Assembly (NCBI GenBank): GCA_043818215.1
Contig: JBDRGC010000501.1
Span: forward strand, 1-6,086
DNA from: JBDRGC01 sp043818215
GTDB taxonomy: Bacteria; Chloroflexota; Anaerolineae; Anaerolineales; UBA11858
DNA: 6,086 bases
Reading direction: 5' to 3'
In this document: in pieces, positions 1 to 5,830 of the stretch
Numbering within the stretch: the first letter of the stretch is position 1
How the letters are laid out: every line of letters begins with the position of its first letter
Position numbers and translations under genes: made by a program
Notes under the pieces: generated by a model
The model's input: only the letters and a program-made list of their open reading frames with translations
The model's database searches: none
Told to the model about the DNA's origin: nothing

Positions 1-91
1 GCTGGCTCCTATGCGCGTCAAGCTAAGGCAAGCGGCCGTCGGTTGAGTACACTTAAGGAAGTAGAATGTTATTAAGTTAAGGGTTGGTGTC

Positions 92-112
92 TGTCGGATC
101 ACGGATCCGACA
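92..112. repeat. Short palindrome, 9-bp stem and 3-nt loop
   Basis: TGTCGGATC at 92-100 is perfectly complementary to GATCCGACA at 104-112, with loop ACG. No T-run follows, so it does not look like an intrinsic terminator. A second hairpin with the same CGGAT core and a 3-nt loop lies 30 bp downstream, so the two look like members of one REP-like family. The family assignment is inference. Confidence 0.6.
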
Positions 113-142
113 TGAGCAAAACAGGTTTTCTGATACGCTCCA

Positions 143-161
143 GGCGGATTCGTAATCCGCC
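143..161. repeat. Short palindrome, 8-bp stem and 3-nt loop
   Basis: GGCGGATT at 143-150 pairs perfectly with AATCCGCC at 154-161 around loop CGT. It shares the CGGAT/ATCCG core, stem size and loop length with the palindrome at 92-112. No T-run follows. The most economical reading is a REP-like pair; a protein-binding dyad is also possible. Confidence 0.6.
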
Positions 162-259
162 GATAGCAAATTAATAACATTGGGTACACAATTCTTTCGG
201 AGCTTTATCAACCAGCGATTTCAACCGCCCACACCGTTAGCTTGACGCCCGGGATGGCT

Positions 260-275
260 CCCCCAGAATTGGGGG
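260..275. repeat. C-run/G-run inverted repeat
   Basis: CCCCCA at 260-265 pairs with TGGGGG at 270-275 around loop GAAT. A further run of eight G follows at 278-285. The sequence resembles the ends of small intergenic palindromic elements in some cyanobacterial and Chloroflexota genomes, as I recall them. The oligo-T at 295-301 lies 20 bp further on, too far for a classical terminator. Confidence 0.45.
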
Positions 276-368
276 TAGGGGGGGGATTCCTCTAGTTTTT
301 TCAGTGGACTCATACGTTATCATCTCGAAAAGAGGAAGCGAGTAGGTGTGGTATACACAGAGCATCAC

Positions 369-397
369 TTGCATCTTGCAGAAAGTAGAGATATGAT
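369..397 (+). promoter_or_regulatory. Possible sigma-70 promoter of the first kinase gene
   Basis: TATGAT at 392-397 matches the -10 consensus at five of six positions. TTGCAT at 369-374 sits exactly 17 bp upstream but matches the -35 consensus at only three positions. The predicted start would be near 404, giving a leader of about 40 nt before the ATG at 442. This is plausible by position and spacing, but weak by sequence. Confidence 0.3.
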
Positions 398-430
398 AGG
401 GGGGATGCGAGTTGTATTTTCTCAAAAAGC

Positions 431-436
431 AGGAAG
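431..436 (+). promoter_or_regulatory. Ribosome binding site that fixes the start at 442
   Basis: AGGAAG lies 5 nt before the ATG at 442. The upstream in-frame TTG at 412 has no comparable site, and starting there would add a ten-residue tail in front of the zinc ribbon. The ATG is therefore preferred. Confidence 0.65.
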
Positions 437-441
437 TGTTT

Positions 442-1590
442 ATGGTTGATCTGATTTCTTGTCCACAGTGCAATAACCCCGTTGATTCCAACTCACTTAT
501 TTGCGAACATTGCGGTGTTGATCTGGCATTAGCCGCTTTACTTGCCGAGCGTATGTTGACATTGGCAACTCAAGGTGGTATTGGCATGCCCATCTCGCCT
601 GAGGTGCTTGTCCCGCGGTTAGGCAAATACCTTATCGAAAAAAAAGTATTGAAACCAGAAGATCTAGACCGGGCGCTGGATTACCAGAAGCGGTTGGGAG
701 ATGCAGAGCAGCCGCGCTTGATAGGTCAGGCCTTGCTTGAGTTGGGATTTGTAAGCCAAGAAATTTTGAACCAGGCGATTACAGAACAGATACTTCAATT
801 GCAGTCGGCGTTGCAGCAAGCCAATGATGAGCTTGAATCCCGCGTCCGCGAGCGAACAACGGAATTGGAAAACGCTCTAAACAGACTCGCGGAACTCAAT
901 CAGTTAAAGTCTAATTTTATTGCGAATATCTCGCATGAATTGCGTACCCCGTTGACACATCTCAAGGGGTATATTGAGTTGTTGATTGATGACGGACTTG
1001 GCCCATTGACATCGGGGCAGTTGACTGCTGTGAAAGTGATGCAAAAATCTGAGGAACGTCTTGAGAAGCTGATCGAAGATTTGATCCAGTTCTCTTTGGC
1101 CGACCAAGGCAATTTGGATTTGGATTTCTCACATATCGATCTCCACGATGTGTTAGATGAAGTCATCATGCTATTTTTGCAGAAATGCAAAGGGGCCGGC
1201 CTCTCTCTCCAAACAGATATTCCTAAAAAGCTGCCCGCTGTGAGGGCCGATGAACAGAAGATCGTTTGGGTTCTCTCCCAGTTGATGGATAACGCCGTGA
1301 AGTTCACACCTGAGGGTGGGCGTGTACAAATAGGCGTTCGTGTTGGAGAGAGACGGATAACTCTGTACGTATTCGATTCAGGGATAGGCATTTCCCCACA
1401 GAAACTAAAAGAGGTTTTCGAGCCTTTCCACCAATTGGATGGTTCGGCAACCCGACGTTATGGCGGTACAGGTCTTGGTTTAACGCTGGCACAGCAGATT
1501 GTGGAAGCTCATGGATCGAATATCAAGGTAAGGTCTCAAGAAGGAGAAGGATCATACTTTGAGTTCTCATTACCCATTGCCGGCAAATGA
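442..1590 (+). CDS. Soluble hybrid-sensor histidine kinase: zinc ribbon, MshEN-like region, HisKA, HATPase
   Basis: This 382-residue cytosolic histidine kinase has no signal peptide or membrane segment, so it should sense an internal cue, autophosphorylate and pass phosphate to a response regulator. Residues 7-24 form a zinc ribbon (Cys7, 10, 21, 24; CxxC-x10-CxxC). Residues 59-116 hold two 24-residue repeats (R59-Q82, L93-Q116) spaced like the MshEN/GspE N-terminal motif (LG, paired aliphatics, L, L, Q). A charged helical linker (about 117-156) leads to HisKA, with phospho-His165 in HELRTP, then HATPase with N284 (N box), D312-G316 (G1), FEPF (F box) and Y340-L347 (G2). All catalytic boxes are intact. 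No response regulator adjoins it; the nearest lies beyond the second kinase. In known MshEN domains this fold binds cyclic di-GMP, but here the second-repeat Arg is Leu and the first-repeat Gly is Lys68, so binding is unproven. The kinase assignment is certain; the sensor assignment is tentative. Confidence 0.93.
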   Translation: MVDLISCPQCNNPVDSNSLICEHCGVDLALAALLAERMLTLATQGGIGMPISPEVLVPRLGKYLIEKKVLKPEDLDRALDYQKRLGDAEQPRLIGQALLELGFVSQEILNQAITEQILQLQSALQQANDELESRVRERTTELENALNRLAELNQLKSNFIANISHELRTPLTHLKGYIELLIDDGLGPLTSGQLTAVKVMQKSEERLEKLIEDLIQFSLADQGNLDLDFSHIDLHDVLDEVIMLFLQKCKGAGLSLQTDIPKKLPAVRADEQKIVWVLSQLMDNAVKFTPEGGRVQIGVRVGERRITLYVFDSGIGISPQKLKEVFEPFHQLDGSATRRYGGTGLGLTLAQQIVEAHGSNIKVRSQEGEGSYFEFSLPIAGK

Positions 1591-1680
1591 GGTTTGGGTA
1601 ACAATATTTGTATCATCTCAACCCATAGAGCATTACAATAAATGCAGTACCACAAAACTAACACTGGATAACCTGAAATG

Positions 1681-1708
1681 ACCACCGACCACCGACTACC
1701 AACCGCCG
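1681..1708 (+). repeat. Degenerate heptamer array, four units
   Basis: Four consecutive 7-bp units read ACCACCG, ACCACCG, ACTACCA and ACCGCCG. The same unit family recurs on the other strand at 1777-1804 and at the head of the array at 5829-5993. It lies in the 248-bp gap between the two kinase genes, which otherwise has no gene, no clear promoter and no terminator that I can support. Confidence 0.6.
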
Positions 1709-1776
1709 CTCCCTTGTGGGGACTCAACGCCAGATGCACACACAGTGATGTGAAACCATCTCCAATTGCCCGATTT

Positions 1777-1804
1777 TGGCGGTCTACTGTCTGCTGTCTG
1801 CCAT
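1777..1804 (-). repeat. Degenerate heptamer array, four units, opposite orientation
   Basis: Read on the minus strand, the units are ATGGCAG, ACAGCAG, ACAGTAG and ACCGCCA. The first unit is identical to the first unit of the array at 5829. Together with the + strand array at 1681-1708 it flanks a 68-bp core, and the inner ACCGCC/GGCGGT segments could pair. It ends 34 bp before the start of the GAF kinase gene, so it may lie in its leader. Confidence 0.55.
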
Positions 1805-1838
1805 CAGATAATGAGCGACTTTTACGGTATTGCTAATA

Positions 1839-3107
1839 ATGTCTTCAGAGCCGATCAGCACAGATGATTTGCAGCCCCGAGAATTGAAAACCGTTTACGA
1901 GATCAGCCGGGCGATTCTTCGGTCTATTGACGCGGCCTCTGCACTCAAGGAAATCATCCGCCTGGCGCGTCAAGTTTTTATATTCGATAACGTCGTGCTT
2001 TACAAATTGCGAGCAGATCATTCTCTGGAACCTACCTATGCGCGCGCAGTTGGACGGGGTCGTGCAGCGGAAGCTGACATGGCCTGGGGCGAAGCAATTG
2101 CCTATGATGTCTTGCGGGACGCGGATATTGTCATGCGTCGTGAGGAAGTAGGTACTGAATGTGACGATCAGATGTCTTCCCGCTTGAACTCCAGGTACTT
2201 TCTAGGGCTGCCATTACGGATAGGTGAGGGGGTGAGGGGTGCTCTCGTTTTTGTCCGCTTTGGAGGCCCAATTTATTTGTCTGAGCAGATTACTATTGCC
2301 GGGTTGATTGCAGAAAATGTAGAACGCCTGGTAGAGCGTCAACACTTGGTTGGACGTATTGCCAGTTTAGAAGCGGAGAGACGGCTGGATCGTTTGCAGG
2401 AGGACTTTGTTGCCACAATTTCTCATGATTTGCGCTCTCCTTTAGGATTTATCAAAGGGTATGCAACCACTTTGCTTCGGGATGATACCGATTGGGATGC
2501 CGAGACCCGCCGGGAATTTTTGACCATCATTGATGAAGAAGCTGATCGTCTGGCAGAATTGATCGATAACCTGTTGGATTCTTCCCAGCTTCAGGCCGGT
2601 ACCCTCCGCATGGAATTTCAACCACTAAAGTTAGCCCCTGTTTTGAGAGAGTTTGCCCATCGAATTCGGGAGGGTGAGTTCGGCCTTCAGGTTTGTCTGG
2701 CTCTGGAATCTTCCCGCAATACAGTTTGGGCAGACATCACTCGTCTGGTTCAAGTTTTCGATAATTTGTTTAGTAATGCTGCCAAATACGCTCTGGGATC
2801 AACTGTAACAATATCCCTGGATTGGGAACCCGACCAGGCTCATATCCGTATCAGTGATACCGGCCCGGGCATCCCTGTTGAGCATTTGGAAAATATCTTC
2901 CAGCGATTTTACCGTTTGCCAGAGCACATTGGCTCGAAAAAAGGTAGCGGTTTAGGGTTGTTTATATGCCGCGAGATTATACATGCGCATCACGGGAAAA
3001 TTTTTGCCGAGTTCCTCCCGGGTGAAGGATCAACCTTTCATATTTATTTGCCTCGCCAACAGCCATCAGATGAGGCTGTTCCACCGCTTCAGGAGGAATT
3101 ATCATGA
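1839..3107 (+). CDS. GAF-domain sensor histidine kinase
   Basis: This 422-residue soluble kinase lacks membrane segments. Residues about 15-170 look like a GAF sensor domain, which in this family binds small ligands, cofactors or redox/light signals; the ligand cannot be read here. A short helix (about 172-188) leads to HisKA, with phospho-His196 in HDLRSP, and to HATPase with N313 (N box), D340-G344 (DTGPG, G1), FQRF (F box) and G369-L374 (GSGLGL, G2). The position three after the acidic residue is Ser, where the usual phosphatase motif has Thr or Asn; phosphatase activity might be altered. The stop overlaps the next gene's ATG (ATGA), so the kinase and regulator are translationally coupled partners. 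The start is uncertain: ATG 1839 has no clear Shine-Dalgarno, and an in-frame TTG at 1830 is the only upstream alternative before a stop at 1812. Confidence 0.93.
   Translation: MSSEPISTDDLQPRELKTVYEISRAILRSIDAASALKEIIRLARQVFIFDNVVLYKLRADHSLEPTYARAVGRGRAAEADMAWGEAIAYDVLRDADIVMRREEVGTECDDQMSSRLNSRYFLGLPLRIGEGVRGALVFVRFGGPIYLSEQITIAGLIAENVERLVERQHLVGRIASLEAERRLDRLQEDFVATISHDLRSPLGFIKGYATTLLRDDTDWDAETRREFLTIIDEEADRLAELIDNLLDSSQLQAGTLRMEFQPLKLAPVLREFAHRIREGEFGLQVCLALESSRNTVWADITRLVQVFDNLFSNAAKYALGSTVTISLDWEPDQAHIRISDTGPGIPVEHLENIFQRFYRLPEHIGSKKGSGLGLFICREIIHAHHGKIFAEFLPGEGSTFHIYLPRQQPSDEAVPPLQEELS
3091..3096 (+). promoter_or_regulatory. Strong ribosome binding site inside the kinase gene
   Basis: AGGAGG is a near-perfect Shine-Dalgarno lying 7 nt before the ATG at 3104, inside the last codons of the GAF kinase gene. 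With the ATGA overlap it supports translational coupling and possibly higher output of regulator than of kinase. Confidence 0.8.
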
Positions 3108-3820
3108 GCGTACGCATACTAATTGTTGATGACGAACCTCGCTATATACGTTTAATGGAAGCTAATTTAGTGAGTGAGGGTTATGAGATTCTAAAGGCTG
3201 CCAATGGACAGGAAGCAGTCGACTCAGTTGATAAACACCGCCCTGACTTAGTGTTGCTCGATATTATGATGCCGGGATTAGACGGTTTCGAGGCTTGTGA
3301 ACGTATTCGCGGATTTTCGAGTGTTCCTATTGTTATGGTCACGGCAAAAGGTGATGAAAGAGAGAGGATAAAAGGCCTGGATGTAGGCGCGGACGATTAT
3401 ATTGTCAAGCCGTACTCTGCGACTGAATTGCTGGCTCGCGTGCGCGCTGTGTTGCGGCGCACACAGTTATCGGGAGGAACTTTTCAGCAGTCAATTTTCA
3501 CTCATGGGAATTTGCGAGTCGATTTCGCACGCGCAGAGGTGTTCAAGGGAGGTACCATGATTTTCTTGTCTGCCACTGAATACCGCCTCTTGTTGCAGTT
3601 TGCTCACAATTTAGATCGCGTAATGATATCCGAGGAATTACTTGAGAATGTTTGGGGGCCAGAGTATCAAGATGATAAAGAAATCTTGTGGGTGAGCATT
3701 TCTCGTCTGCGCCAAAAAATAGAGGATGATCATAAGAATCCGCAACATATTGTGACCCGCTCCGGGTTAGGGTACACTATGCCTCGGCTGGATGTCCAGG
3801 AACAAGAGGACTATATATAG
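3104..3820 (+). CDS. OmpR/PhoB-type response regulator
   Basis: This 238-residue DNA-binding response regulator has the usual family length. The receiver domain (1-120) has the acidic pair D9/D10, phosphoacceptor D53 in LLDIMMPG, switch T80, Y99 and K102 followed by Pro. All phosphotransfer residues are present. A linker of about 15 residues leads to a winged helix (about 135-230) ending in the typical SRLRQKIE recognition-helix region and the VTRSGLGY wing. It overlaps the GAF kinase gene by 4 bp, so that kinase is its probable cognate donor. Its DNA targets are unknown. The next gene starts 121 bp downstream and may be in the same transcript or be a target. The orphan kinase at 442-1590 could also signal through it. 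Confidence 0.95.
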   Translation: MSVRILIVDDEPRYIRLMEANLVSEGYEILKAANGQEAVDSVDKHRPDLVLLDIMMPGLDGFEACERIRGFSSVPIVMVTAKGDERERIKGLDVGADDYIVKPYSATELLARVRAVLRRTQLSGGTFQQSIFTHGNLRVDFARAEVFKGGTMIFLSATEYRLLLQFAHNLDRVMISEELLENVWGPEYQDDKEILWVSISRLRQKIEDDHKNPQHIVTRSGLGYTMPRLDVQEQEDYI

Positions 3821-3941
3821 TGAAGGGTATCATGCAGCTATTCCCGGTATGGTTCACCTGCTCTGTGAGAAAAGAGAAAGATATTTGCAATTTGCTCATT
3901 GGGCATTAGTTTTTGCATGAACAAGCCAGGAGAATAATTCT

Positions 3942-4310
3942 ATGACTATTCGTTACAACGATCAAGGGAAGTTCTTTACAGATAGGATCACTAAAGAAGC
4001 CGTGCCAGCCATCATTCAGACATTGGCACATCGCATCGAAGGAGATTTATATGCGCGCCTGGATGAGCGTCTGATAGATGCGCTAAATAAAGATGAACAA
4101 TTCGTAGCTGTGACCGATGCTATGGTGTTCAATGCTCGCGGGCAACAGCTTTACCAATCAGATTTTCTGGTAATAAATCGCGATCATATTGTCTGGGTGA
4201 TCTCGAAAGAGGAAAGCGATGGATCATCTCGAAAATATGGGGTGGGGGAGGGCGAAGCCCGAAAAACACCCCCACGGGTAAGCTCCACCCCACCAATTCC
4301 TAAGGAATGA
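3942..4310 (+). CDS. Small DUF6812-like protein of unknown function
   Basis: This 122-residue protein has no signal peptide or membrane helix. A good Shine-Dalgarno (AGGAG, 3928-3932) lies 9 nt before the ATG. The body (about 1-90) alternates hydrophobic strands, including HRIEGDLYARLDERLIDAL, FVAVTDAMVF and DFLVINRDHIVWVI, and looks like a compact mostly-beta domain. From memory it matches the DUF6812 family seen in Chloroflexota; I am moderately sure and know no established function. The last 30 residues change character (Gly, Glu, Pro, Ser-rich, no strand pattern), and residues 100-118 are encoded by a G/C-rich palindromic stretch, as if an element had been added near the 3' end. It sits between a response regulator and the CpaF-type ATPase, so a role in regulation or appendage assembly is possible but is inference from context only. 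Confidence 0.8.
   Translation: MTIRYNDQGKFFTDRITKEAVPAIIQTLAHRIEGDLYARLDERLIDALNKDEQFVAVTDAMVFNARGQQLYQSDFLVINRDHIVWVISKEESDGSSRKYGVGEGEARKTPPRVSSTPPIPKE
4239..4291. repeat. G/C-rich palindromic segment within the DUF gene 3' end
   Basis: Nested inverted repeats lie inside the reading frame. GTGGGGG (4242-4248) pairs with CCCCCAC (4269-4275), and GGGC (4250-4253) pairs with GCCC (4257-4260) around GAA. Alternatively, GGGGTGG (4239-4245) can pair with CCACCCC (4285-4291). The segment begins just after the conserved-looking domain ends and encodes residues 100-118. It could act as an mRNA hairpin or be a decayed palindromic insertion; no T-run follows. Confidence 0.55.
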
Positions 4311-4345
4311 GAATTTAATAACTTACCCATTCAAACAATCACGGT

Positions 4346-4408
4346 AGCGCCGGTTGAGTAGGCTCGGAGGGACGGAGAGCCGTATGCCTGCGCTACTCAA
4401 CCGGCGCT
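4346..4408. repeat. Long perfect inverted repeat, 15-bp arms
   Basis: AGCGCCGGTTGAGTA (4346-4360) is perfectly complementary to 4394-4408. Beyond a 2-nt mismatch, ACG (4341-4343) also pairs with CGT (4411-4413). The interior contains a smaller stem, GGCTC (4361-4365) with GAGCC (4377-4381). It resembles intergenic palindromes with a GGTTGAGTAG...CGTAT signature that I recall from other high-GC bacteria. The sequence after it is not T-rich, so it is not a standard terminator. It fills much of the 148-bp gap before the ATPase gene and could lower readthrough, stabilise RNA ends or bind a protein. Confidence 0.75.
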
Positions 4409-4445
4409 CGCGTTAGGATACAAAACTATGAAGACTAATGATCAC

Positions 4446-4452
4446 AAAGGAG
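4446..4452 (+). promoter_or_regulatory. Ribosome binding site that fixes the ATPase start
   Basis: AAAGGAG lies 6 nt before the ATG at 4459. An in-frame ATG at 4438 would place this site inside the coding region and has no site of its own. The 4459 start, giving 449 residues, is therefore preferred. Confidence 0.75.
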
Positions 4453-4458
4453 TATGAT

Positions 4459-5808
4459 ATGTCCCTGTCCTCCAGAGTGCGAGAATCTAATATAAAAACC
4501 CCTAATCTGGAGCAAGTGAAGGCATATCTCGTCGATAACCTTGCCCGCGAATTAGATACAAATCCTCCACCTGTCACCCAACGTCGGGAGGTGATGGATA
4601 GTCTTTTAGAACAGCTTTACGCAAAAACTCAATTGAGATTGGCCGAGAGCTTGCGGATACAGCTTTTTCACGACGTCTTGGATGACTTGTTAGGGTATGG
4701 CCCCATTCAACCATTACTAGATGACCCAGATATCACAGAGGTTATGGTGAATGGACCTAAAAGCGTATATATCGAACGCAAAGGAAAAATAGTTAAAACG
4801 AATGTCTTCTTTGAAGATGACGAACATATTATGCGCGTCATCGAGCGGATCATCTACCCATTGGGACGGCGTATTGATGTTGATAATCCCACTGTGGATG
4901 CGCGCCTACCTGATGGCTCGCGCGTCAATGCAATTATTCCACCTGTCGCCATTGATGGCCCCTCGATCACGATCCGTAAGTTCTCCAAAGATAAATTGAC
5001 AGTAGAGCAATTGATTGAATTTGGCTCTATTACTGCCAAGATGATCGAATTTATGCAGGCTTGCGTGGTCAGCCGTCTGAATATTGTCATTTCAGGCGGT
5101 ACCGGTTCGGGTAAAACGACTTTGCTCAATGTCCTCTCTGGATTTATCCCGGACGACGAACGTGTCGTGACTATAGAAGATGTTGCTGAATTGCAGCTTC
5201 ATCAGGATCACGTAGTTCGATTGGAGACTAAGTCCCCCAAATCCGATGGAACAGGGGGAGTGACGGTCCGAGATCTAGTGCGCAACTCACTGCGTATGCG
5301 GCCTGATCGGATTGTGGTGGGGGAGTGCCGCGGGGGCGAGGCTTTGGATATGCTCCAGGCCATGAATACAGGGCACGATGGCTCGATCACCACCTTACAT
5401 GCCAACACACCTCGAGATGCTCTTTCCCGTATGGAAACAATGGCCCTGATGTCTGGCTTGGACATGCCCCTTAGTATAATCCGCGAGCAGGTGGCCTCGG
5501 CTGTAGATCTGATTGTGCAGCAAACCCGCATGAGAGATGGCTCGCGCAAGGTAACTCACATCACTGAAGTGGCCGGAATGGAAGGAAAAACTATTGTCAT
5601 GACGGATATTTTCAAGTACGAGCAAACCGGCATAGATTCAAAAGGGAAGGTTATAGGAGATTTGAAACCCACCGGTATGCGCCCATTTTTCGGCAGCCGA
5701 CTAGAGGACTATGGTTTCAAATTAGGCCCTGAAGTCTTTGGCATCAACCTGGGAGAAATAGTGGGGCAGGGGCGGAGTTCTTCTCGGGGCGGGAGGAGGG
5801 GGCGTTAA
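4459..5808 (+). CDS. cpaF: CpaF/TadA-type secretion ATPase
   Basis: This 449-residue cytosolic ATPase belongs to the type II/IV secretion superfamily and would power Tad/Flp-type pilus or related export. The N-terminal domain carries the G79-Y80-G81-P82 segment, then the DPDITEVMVNG and IERKGKI strands. The ATPase core has Walker A G213-T220 (GGTGSGKT, Lys219), an Asp-box region (VTIEDVAEL), Walker B with Glu289 in RIVVGECRGGEA, and the His box with His314 in TTLHAN. All catalytic motifs are intact and the length is normal for the family. The C-terminus ends in a Gly/Arg/Ser-rich tail (about 437-449), probably disordered and basic. In most Tad loci tadB and tadC follow directly; here a repeat array and a different gene come next, so the rest of the apparatus must be elsewhere or absent. 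FHA or CpaE-like partners are not in view. The symbol is a family name and not proof of pilus function. Confidence 0.93.
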   Translation: MSLSSRVRESNIKTPNLEQVKAYLVDNLARELDTNPPPVTQRREVMDSLLEQLYAKTQLRLAESLRIQLFHDVLDDLLGYGPIQPLLDDPDITEVMVNGPKSVYIERKGKIVKTNVFFEDDEHIMRVIERIIYPLGRRIDVDNPTVDARLPDGSRVNAIIPPVAIDGPSITIRKFSKDKLTVEQLIEFGSITAKMIEFMQACVVSRLNIVISGGTGSGKTTLLNVLSGFIPDDERVVTIEDVAELQLHQDHVVRLETKSPKSDGTGGVTVRDLVRNSLRMRPDRIVVGECRGGEALDMLQAMNTGHDGSITTLHANTPRDALSRMETMALMSGLDMPLSIIREQVASAVDLIVQQTRMRDGSRKVTHITEVAGMEGKTIVMTDIFKYEQTGIDSKGKVIGDLKPTGMRPFFGSRLEDYGFKLGPEVFGINLGEIVGQGRSSSRGGRRGR

Positions 5809-5821
5809 TCAAATGTGACCA

Positions 5822-5830
5822 TGCTATAAT
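5822..5830 (+). promoter_or_regulatory. Extended -10 promoter element
   Basis: A perfect TATAAT (5825-5830) is preceded by TGC (5822-5824), giving an extended -10 box. No good -35 hexamer lies at the right distance, but extended -10 promoters can do without one. Transcription would begin near 5837, inside the heptamer array, giving a leader of about 175 nt for the gene starting at 6012. Confidence 0.55.

Larger units (their letters stand above)
1..411. other. Gene-free upstream region with palindromes
   Basis: No convincing gene is visible here. Frame 1 is open from the window edge to a TAA at 73-75 and could be the last 24 codons of a gene cut by the edge, but this is too short to identify. 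The rest has stops in all frames and holds small palindromes: two 3-nt-loop hairpins (92-112, 143-161), a C-run/G-run inverted repeat (260-275) followed by a G-run (278-285), and a possible promoter just before the first kinase gene. Such a density of palindromes is typical of intergenic DNA that has collected REP-like or MITE-like elements; that origin is inference. Confidence 0.6.

Noticed and set aside
1..75. C-terminal end of a gene in frame 1
   Set aside because: It is open from the window edge to TAA at 73-75, but 24 residues without a recognisable motif cannot support a call.
237..491. Minus-strand reading frame of 84 codons
   Set aside because: It crosses the palindromic intergenic DNA and the start of the kinase gene, lacks a ribosome site and has no family resemblance.
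900..1391. Minus-strand reading frame of 163 codons inside the first kinase gene
   Set aside because: It is antisense to the conserved HisKA and HATPase motifs, so it is a shadow of that gene.
1811..1867. 18-codon leader peptide overlapping the GAF kinase start
   Set aside because: There is an ATG and a stop but no ribosome binding site, and nothing distinguishes it from chance.
3821..3941. Promoter for the DUF gene in the 121-bp gap
   Set aside because: TTGCAA (3885-3890) and CATTAG (3904-3909) are only 13 bp apart and no other good pair is seen.
4346..4408. Intrinsic terminator
   Set aside because: The loop is long and the sequence after the second arm is CGCGTTAGG, with no T-run.
4341..4418. 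Integron attC site, because the hairpin is followed by CGTTAGGA
   Set aside because: The GTTAGGA here does not fit GTTRRRY at its last base, and no RYYYAAC partner lies at the left end. No integrase or cassette structure is visible.
4428..4457. Nine-residue upstream reading frame before the ATPase gene
   Set aside because: No ribosome binding site of its own is visible and its codons contain the ATPase gene's Shine-Dalgarno. It is probably chance.
5208..5549. Minus-strand reading frame of 113 codons inside the ATPase gene
   Set aside because: It is antisense to the Walker B and His-box region and has the Arg/Ser-rich look of a shadow frame.
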